A DNA stretch of 45,784 nucleotides from an uncultured Candidatus Melainabacteria bacterium (GTDB taxonomy: Bacteria > Cyanobacteriota > Vampirovibrionia > Gastranaerophilales > Gastranaerophilaceae): the NCBI GenBank assembly GCA_947090755.1, contig CAMUPF010000014.1:1-45784 (forward strand), read 5' to 3'. The notes under the pieces were generated by a model that was not told the origin of the DNA, did no database searches, and was given only the letters and a program-made list of their open reading frames with translations. Numbering within the stretch: the first letter of the stretch is position 1; each line of letters opens with the position of its first letter. Both the position numbers and the translations under genes were made by a program. Shown here in pieces: positions 41,565 to 45,784 of the stretch.

Positions 41565-42551
41565 ATGACAGACGAAATTCAAACTGAACAACAGGAAAAT
41601 AAAAAGAAAATGCCGTTATGGCTAATTATAACAATTGCAGTTGTTGCACTCGGTGCGGTTGTGTATTTTGTGCATGACGCGCTGCGTTTTCAATCCACTG
41701 ATGACGCTTACGTAGAAACTACAACGGTTTCTGTTGCGCCAAAAGTCAGCGGTGAAGTCGTTGAGGTTCTTGTCGCAGATAACCAGTATGTCCGCGAGGG
41801 CGATGTGGTCGCAAGAATTGATGACGTTGATTATAAGATTAAATTAGAACAGGCTGAAGCAAAATATGAAAAAACACTTTTAAATCAAAAAAATGCAAAA
41901 GCTAATTTCAACGCGCGTCAGACAGATATTGAGGTTGCGAAAAAAGATTTGGACCGTTATACAAGTCTTTATGAAAAAGGTGCGGTTTCAAAGCAAACAC
42001 TTGATAATGCTCAGGCAAAATATGATTCAGCGGTTGCCGGTCATACAAGTGCAGAACAAGGTGTATTATCAAGTAAAAAAGACCGTGTTGCTGATGCTGA
42101 CTTGAAAGAAATTAAAGCGCAAAGAGATTGGGCCGAACAACAGCTTAAATATACTGAAATCGTTGCGCCGCAATCAGGATTTGTAACAAGCCGCCGCGTT
42201 GAAAAAGGTATGTTTGCGCAGGTTGGCTCACCGTTATTCGTAATCGTTCCTGATAATGTATGGGTTGTTGCGAACTTCAAAGAAAACCAGTTGACTAATA
42301 TGAAAGAGGGTCAGCCGGTTGATATTAAAATCGATACATACCCGAATAAAGTATTTAAGGGTAAAATCGACAGTATCCAAAGAAGTTCCGGTGCGAAATC
42401 AAGTTTGTTCCCGCCGGAGAACGCTGTCGGTTCGTTTGTAAAAATTGTTCAGCGTATTCCGGTGAAAATCGTTATCACAGAGGATTACGACAGAGAGCAA
42501 TACAAAGTAATCCCTGGCATGTCAGTAGTACCAAAAGTTAAAGTTCGCTAA
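41565..42551 (+). CDS. emrA: EmrA/HlyD-type periplasmic adaptor
   Basis: A 328-aa membrane-fusion protein. One N-terminal span (LWLIITIAVVALGAVVYFV, residues ~18-36), then the biotinyl-lipoyl halves around VSGEVVEVLVADNQYVREGDVV and YTEIVAPQSGFVTSRRVEKG, separated by a coiled-coil hairpin (residues ~85-185). VVANFKENQL and the FPPENAVGSFVKIVQRIPVKI end match EmrA. It links the inner-membrane MFS pump to the TolC channel. Three bases separate it from emrB. Confidence 0.93.
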   Translation: MTDEIQTEQQENKKKMPLWLIITIAVVALGAVVYFVHDALRFQSTDDAYVETTTVSVAPKVSGEVVEVLVADNQYVREGDVVARIDDVDYKIKLEQAEAKYEKTLLNQKNAKANFNARQTDIEVAKKDLDRYTSLYEKGAVSKQTLDNAQAKYDSAVAGHTSAEQGVLSSKKDRVADADLKEIKAQRDWAEQQLKYTEIVAPQSGFVTSRRVEKGMFAQVGSPLFVIVPDNVWVVANFKENQLTNMKEGQPVDIKIDTYPNKVFKGKIDSIQRSSGAKSSLFPPENAVGSFVKIVQRIPVKIVITEDYDREQYKVIPGMSVVPKVKVR

Positions 42552-42553
42552 TT

Positions 42554-44107
42554 ATGTCTGAAAATTTAGTTACACAAGAACAATGGAAGCCGACGGTAAA
42601 TCCATGGCTTATGATAGTTCCTGTCATGCTGGCGACGTTTATGTACGCGCTTGACGAAACCGTTGCAAACGTAGCACTGCCGCATATTGCAGGCTCATAT
42701 TCGGTTAGCAGTCAGGAATCTATCTGGGTTTTGACAAGTTACCTGATGGCAAGCAGTATTGTAATCCCGATGATAGATTTTTTCTGCCACCTGTTTGGAA
42801 GAAGAAATTTCTTTATCCTTGGCGTGTTTATTTTTACGCTGGCGTCTTTCTTGTGTGCGGTTTCGAATTCTATCGGAATGATAGTTATAGCGCGTGCTTT
42901 GCAGGGCTTGGGCGGCGGCTGTTTAATGCCTATGGCGCAGGCGATAAATATGGAAAGCTTTACGGGTGAAGCGAGAAACAAAGCGATGGCGGTTTTCGGA
43001 CTGGTCGTTGTTGTAGCGCCTATTCTGGGGCCTGTTCTTGGCGGCTGGATTACCGAAAACTGGTCGTGGCCTTATATTTTCCTTATTAATATTCCGGTCG
43101 GGTGTTTGTGCATACTTCTTGCTAAAAAATATTTGCAAGACCCGCCTTATGCAAGACGGCAGAAAAATATTCATCTTGATAAATTCGGTTTTCTCTGGCT
43201 TTGTGTCTGGCTTGTTCCGCTGCAAATTGTCTTTGATAAAGGTAACGACGAGGATTGGTTCAATGCTCCTTGGATTTGCTGGTTGACTGCGATTGCGGTT
43301 ATTGGAGGAATTTTATTCTTTATTTCGCAGGCAAGAGGCAAAAAGCCGCTGGTTAAACTTGATGTTTTTAAGGATGCGAATTATCTTTGCGGAACGTCGA
43401 TGTTAATTATGATTAACGCTGTTTTGCTTGCGTCTTTAGCGATTTTGCCTCAAATGCTTCAAAACATGCTCGGGTATGATTCATTTACAAGCGGTTTGGC
43501 GATTATGCCGAGGGGGCTGGGTGCGTTTACGGCGCTGTTGATTTTTGGCGGTCTGGGCGGACGGTTCAGTTATAGAACGTATGGAATTGTCGGGATTTTA
43601 TGTCTTGGGCTTGGCGGCTGGATGCTGGGTTTGTTGAACTTACAGATTAACCCTATGAATATCGCGATTCCGAACTTTATTTTCGGGCTGGGGCTTGTGT
43701 TCTCGATGATGCCGATTACAACGCTTTCTTGTATAACGCTACGAAACGACCAGATGACAAACGCTTCGGGGTTGCAAAATTTGTTGAAAACAATCGGCGG
43801 TGCGATTGGAACTTCGCTTGTTGCCACTATGATTTCAAGGTTCTCTCAGGTTCACCAATTTGGTTTGGTTAAAAACCTTAACGATTTGAACCCTGCGTAT
43901 ATCGAAAGGATTCAGAATTTTACGGGCGCATTTATCGGACAGGCCGGCGACGCGATGAATGCTGCAAATATGGCGATGAAAATGCTTTATAACCAACTCT
44001 TACAGCAATCAACGCTGTGCGCTTATATGGATACATTTAAAGTGTTCGCGATTGCGTGCTTTATTTTGCTGCCTTTTTTGTTTATACTGAGAAACGAGAG
44101 AAGTTAG
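42554..44107 (+). CDS. emrB: EmrB-type DHA2 drug:H+ antiporter, first copy
   Basis: A 517-aa, 14-span major-facilitator exporter of the DHA2 family. ALDETVANVALPHIAGS in TM1, LTSYLMASSIVIP in TM2, ARALQGLGGGCLMP in TM4 and the antiporter motif C GLVVVVAPILGPVLGGW in TM5. The TM2-3 loop FGRRNFF is motif A. Ends with no intergenic base before the second copy. Confidence 0.93.
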   Translation: MSENLVTQEQWKPTVNPWLMIVPVMLATFMYALDETVANVALPHIAGSYSVSSQESIWVLTSYLMASSIVIPMIDFFCHLFGRRNFFILGVFIFTLASFLCAVSNSIGMIVIARALQGLGGGCLMPMAQAINMESFTGEARNKAMAVFGLVVVVAPILGPVLGGWITENWSWPYIFLINIPVGCLCILLAKKYLQDPPYARRQKNIHLDKFGFLWLCVWLVPLQIVFDKGNDEDWFNAPWICWLTAIAVIGGILFFISQARGKKPLVKLDVFKDANYLCGTSMLIMINAVLLASLAILPQMLQNMLGYDSFTSGLAIMPRGLGAFTALLIFGGLGGRFSYRTYGIVGILCLGLGGWMLGLLNLQINPMNIAIPNFIFGLGLVFSMMPITTLSCITLRNDQMTNASGLQNLLKTIGGAIGTSLVATMISRFSQVHQFGLVKNLNDLNPAYIERIQNFTGAFIGQAGDAMNAANMAMKMLYNQLLQQSTLCAYMDTFKVFAIACFILLPFLFILRNERS

Positions 44108-45664
44108 ATGGCAGAAGAAATCAGAGAAGAAACCAGAAACCCTTGGATAACGGCGATTCCGCTAATGCTTGCGATGTTTATTTATGTTCTTGACGGAACA
44201 ATCGCAAACGTAGCGCTTCCGCACATGGCCGGAACTTTTTCGGCTACACGTGATGAATCCTTGTGGATTTTGACAAGCTATATGATTGCCGGCGGTATTG
44301 TAATCCCGACGGTTGGCTGGTTCAGCAAACTTATGGGGCGTAAAAACTTCTTTATGTTCAGTATTTTTCTTTTTGCGCTTGCCTCAATGCTTTGCGGGAT
44401 GGCGAAAAATATTGAATTTATGATTTTTGCGCGTATTTTGCAAGGTTTTGGCGGCGGCGGGATTTTGCCGCTCGGACAGGCTATACTTCTTGAGGGATTC
44501 CCGAAAGAGAAACGCGGGCTTGCGATGTCAGTATTTGGCCTTGGTGTAATCCTTGCACCTATTATAGGTCCGGTTCTTGGCGGCTGGATTACTGATAACT
44601 GGTCTTGGCCTTGGATTTTTTATATTAACGTTCCGTTCGGGTGTCTTGCCGTAATGCTTTCGAAAAAACTTCTTTATGACCCGCCTTATGCAAGACGTCA
44701 AAAGGGCGTAAAAATAGACACTGTCGGCTTCTTAACCCTTGCACTGTGGCTTGTTTCATTGCAGGTAGTACTGGATAAGGGTAATAATGCTGATTGGTTT
44801 AACGCTACATGGATTTGTTGGACGTTTGCATTTTCAGTTGTCGCCGGAATTTGTTTCTTTATTTCACAGATGAAAAATAAGGATTCACTTGTTGATTTGT
44901 CTGTTTTTAAGGATAAGAATTTTTTCACCGGTACGATAATTCAGATTGTAATGCAGGGCGTTTTATACGCATCACTTGCGATTCTGCCGCAGTTTTTACA
45001 GAATATGCTGGGGTATACGGCGTTTTTAAGCGGTGCGACAATGATGCCGCGCGGAATCGGTGCGTTAATCTCAATAGCAATTTGTTCGGTGCTGGCGGAT
45101 AGGATTAATAAAAAATTCCTTGTTGGAACAGGGCTTGTGCTGCTGGGCGTTTCGACGTTTATTTTCGGGTCTTTGAACCTGCAAATCTCAAACATCAATA
45201 TCGTGATTCCAAACTTTATTATGGGTATGGGTATGGGACTTTCAATGATTCCGATTATTGCGATTTCGGTTGAAACCCTTTCTAATGAACAAATGACAAA
45301 CGCAACAGGCTTACAAAACCTGTTGAAAAATATCGGTAGTGCAATCGGAACATCAATAGTCGGAACAATGCTGACGCGGTTTGCGCAGATTCACCAGTAT
45401 ATGCTTGTCGGGAATCTTTCAGAACTTAACGATAATTTTTTAATCAGGCTAAAAAGTATGGGCGGTGCGCTTATGCAGTATAATGCGCCTGACATTGCAA
45501 ATCACATGGCGCAATATCAGATGTATAGACAACTTATCCAGCAATCCACACTGCTTGCGTTTATGGACGCATTCAGAATCTTCGGAATTCTGTGTATTGC
45601 TGTAATTCCGCTGCTTTTGTTCTGTAAAACGACCAGTCACAAGCGTTCAGGACAGCCTAAATAA
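44108..45664 (+). CDS. emrB: EmrB-type DHA2 drug:H+ antiporter, second copy
   Basis: A 518-aa paralogue of the preceding gene, ~50% alike along its length: VLDGTIANVALPHMAGT, MGRKNFF, ARILQGFGGGGILPLGQ and GLGVILAPIIGPVLGGW are all conserved. The Asp in TM1 is followed by Gly where copy 1 has Glu. The start ATG follows the previous stop directly. Two adjacent EmrB proteins with one EmrA could form alternative pumps or a heteromeric unit. The promoter of prepilin-like gene 4 begins three bases after its stop. Confidence 0.93.
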   Translation: MAEEIREETRNPWITAIPLMLAMFIYVLDGTIANVALPHMAGTFSATRDESLWILTSYMIAGGIVIPTVGWFSKLMGRKNFFMFSIFLFALASMLCGMAKNIEFMIFARILQGFGGGGILPLGQAILLEGFPKEKRGLAMSVFGLGVILAPIIGPVLGGWITDNWSWPWIFYINVPFGCLAVMLSKKLLYDPPYARRQKGVKIDTVGFLTLALWLVSLQVVLDKGNNADWFNATWICWTFAFSVVAGICFFISQMKNKDSLVDLSVFKDKNFFTGTIIQIVMQGVLYASLAILPQFLQNMLGYTAFLSGATMMPRGIGALISIAICSVLADRINKKFLVGTGLVLLGVSTFIFGSLNLQISNINIVIPNFIMGMGMGLSMIPIIAISVETLSNEQMTNATGLQNLLKNIGSAIGTSIVGTMLTRFAQIHQYMLVGNLSELNDNFLIRLKSMGGALMQYNAPDIANHMAQYQMYRQLIQQSTLLAFMDAFRIFGILCIAVIPLLLFCKTTSHKRSGQPK

Positions 45665-45667
45665 TAC

Positions 45668-45696
45668 TTGACTAAATTGAAAACATGTTACATAAT
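45668..45696 (+). promoter_or_regulatory. Promoter of prepilin-like gene 4
   Basis: TTGACT (45668-45673), 17-bp spacer with AAAACATG, CATAAT (45691-45696). The stretch from here to the poly-G tract is about 86% identical to 38464-38557. Confidence 0.85.
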
Positions 45697-45719
45697 GAAA
45701 ACATAGAAAGGATGAGATT

Positions 45720-45784
45720 ATGAAAAACAATATTGTAAACATGTTAGCAGGGGGGGGGGGGGCCTCTTTTAGGTAGAGTGAGTG
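45720..45784 (+). CDS. Prepilin-like gene 4 start, phase OFF, cut by window end
   Basis: ATG 45720 with GAAAGGATG upstream opens MKNNIVNMLAGGGGASFR and stops at TAG 45774 after thirteen G. With twelve G the frame would read GGGGPLLGRVS and stay open to the window edge, as in gene 3. The prepilin motif itself lies beyond the window, so identity rests on the shared promoter and leader. Confidence 0.75.
45750..45762 (+). repeat. Poly-G tract (13 G), contingency locus
   Basis: Thirteen G in the leader of prepilin-like gene 4, one more than the in-frame length seen in gene 3. Confidence 0.9.

Overview
The window reads as chromosomal DNA of a Gram-negative, anaerobe-like bacterium. It has an outer membrane (a giant autotransporter, a TolC-type channel), type II fatty acid synthesis genes, and an AT-leaning composition with strong sigma70-type promoters (TTGACA-N17/18-TATAAT). 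The repeated prepilin-like proteins that share the mature start FTMAEILLSLTIIGVVAAIT, and the cyanobacterial-type DprA/SLOG protein, make me favour a gut Gastranaerophilales (Melainabacteria, non-photosynthetic Cyanobacteriota). That assignment rests on remembered family resemblance, not on a search. I see no CRISPR array, phage module, transposase or rRNA.

Layout. 1-1.9 kb: end of prepilin-like gene 1, three terminators, a ~108-nt structured repeat, tRNA-Arg and a duplicated tRNA 3' end. 1.9-8.2 kb: a 2097-aa autotransporter adhesin. 8.2-12.6 kb: small housekeeping genes, a divergent zinc-sensor/CDF exporter pair with clear operators, tRNA-Asn and a Bax-inhibitor-like membrane protein. 12.6-15.5 kb: prepilin-like gene 2 (frame OFF), then acpP and fabF. 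15.5-23.8 kb: a frameshifted HExxH protein, a repeat island, two flagellin-like paralogues either side of a FliK-like protein, and an ABC1-type kinase. 23.9-28 kb: tRNA-Glu, fabI, a RelA/SpoT-type synthetase-domain protein, an RlmD-type methyltransferase and a CsoR-like protein. 28-29.3 kb: a Trp-codon leader peptide and attenuator in front of an unknown membrane protein. 29.3-34.7 kb: HxlR, HAD, Nudix and XRE genes, a glycan pair (glycosyltransferase-like plus CMP-sugar synthetase), a HEAT-like protein and a DprA-like protein. 34.7-38.5 kb: pcrA, rimI, bioY. 38.5-39.5 kb: prepilin-like gene 3 (frame ON). 39.6-45.7 kb: a TolC/MarR/EmrA/EmrB/EmrB efflux locus. The start of prepilin-like gene 4 (frame OFF) is at the right edge.

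Two systems stand out. (1) Prepilin-like genes 2-4 share one promoter (TTGAC[A/T]-N17-CATAAT) and a short leader with a 12-13 nt poly-G tract near the start codon. Twelve G puts the prepilin in frame and thirteen puts it out of frame, so this window shows one ON and two OFF copies: a slipped-strand phase-variation switch on a multigene surface family. (2) At 28.0 kb a consensus promoter drives an apparently leaderless 16-aa peptide ending in Trp-Trp-Arg-Leu. Four RNA segments that can pair 1:2, 2:3 and 3:4 follow, so this is a textbook tryptophan attenuator, but the downstream gene is not a recognisable trp gene.

A third, quieter signal is a pair of ~108-nt intergenic elements whose stems have changed in sequence but kept their pairing.
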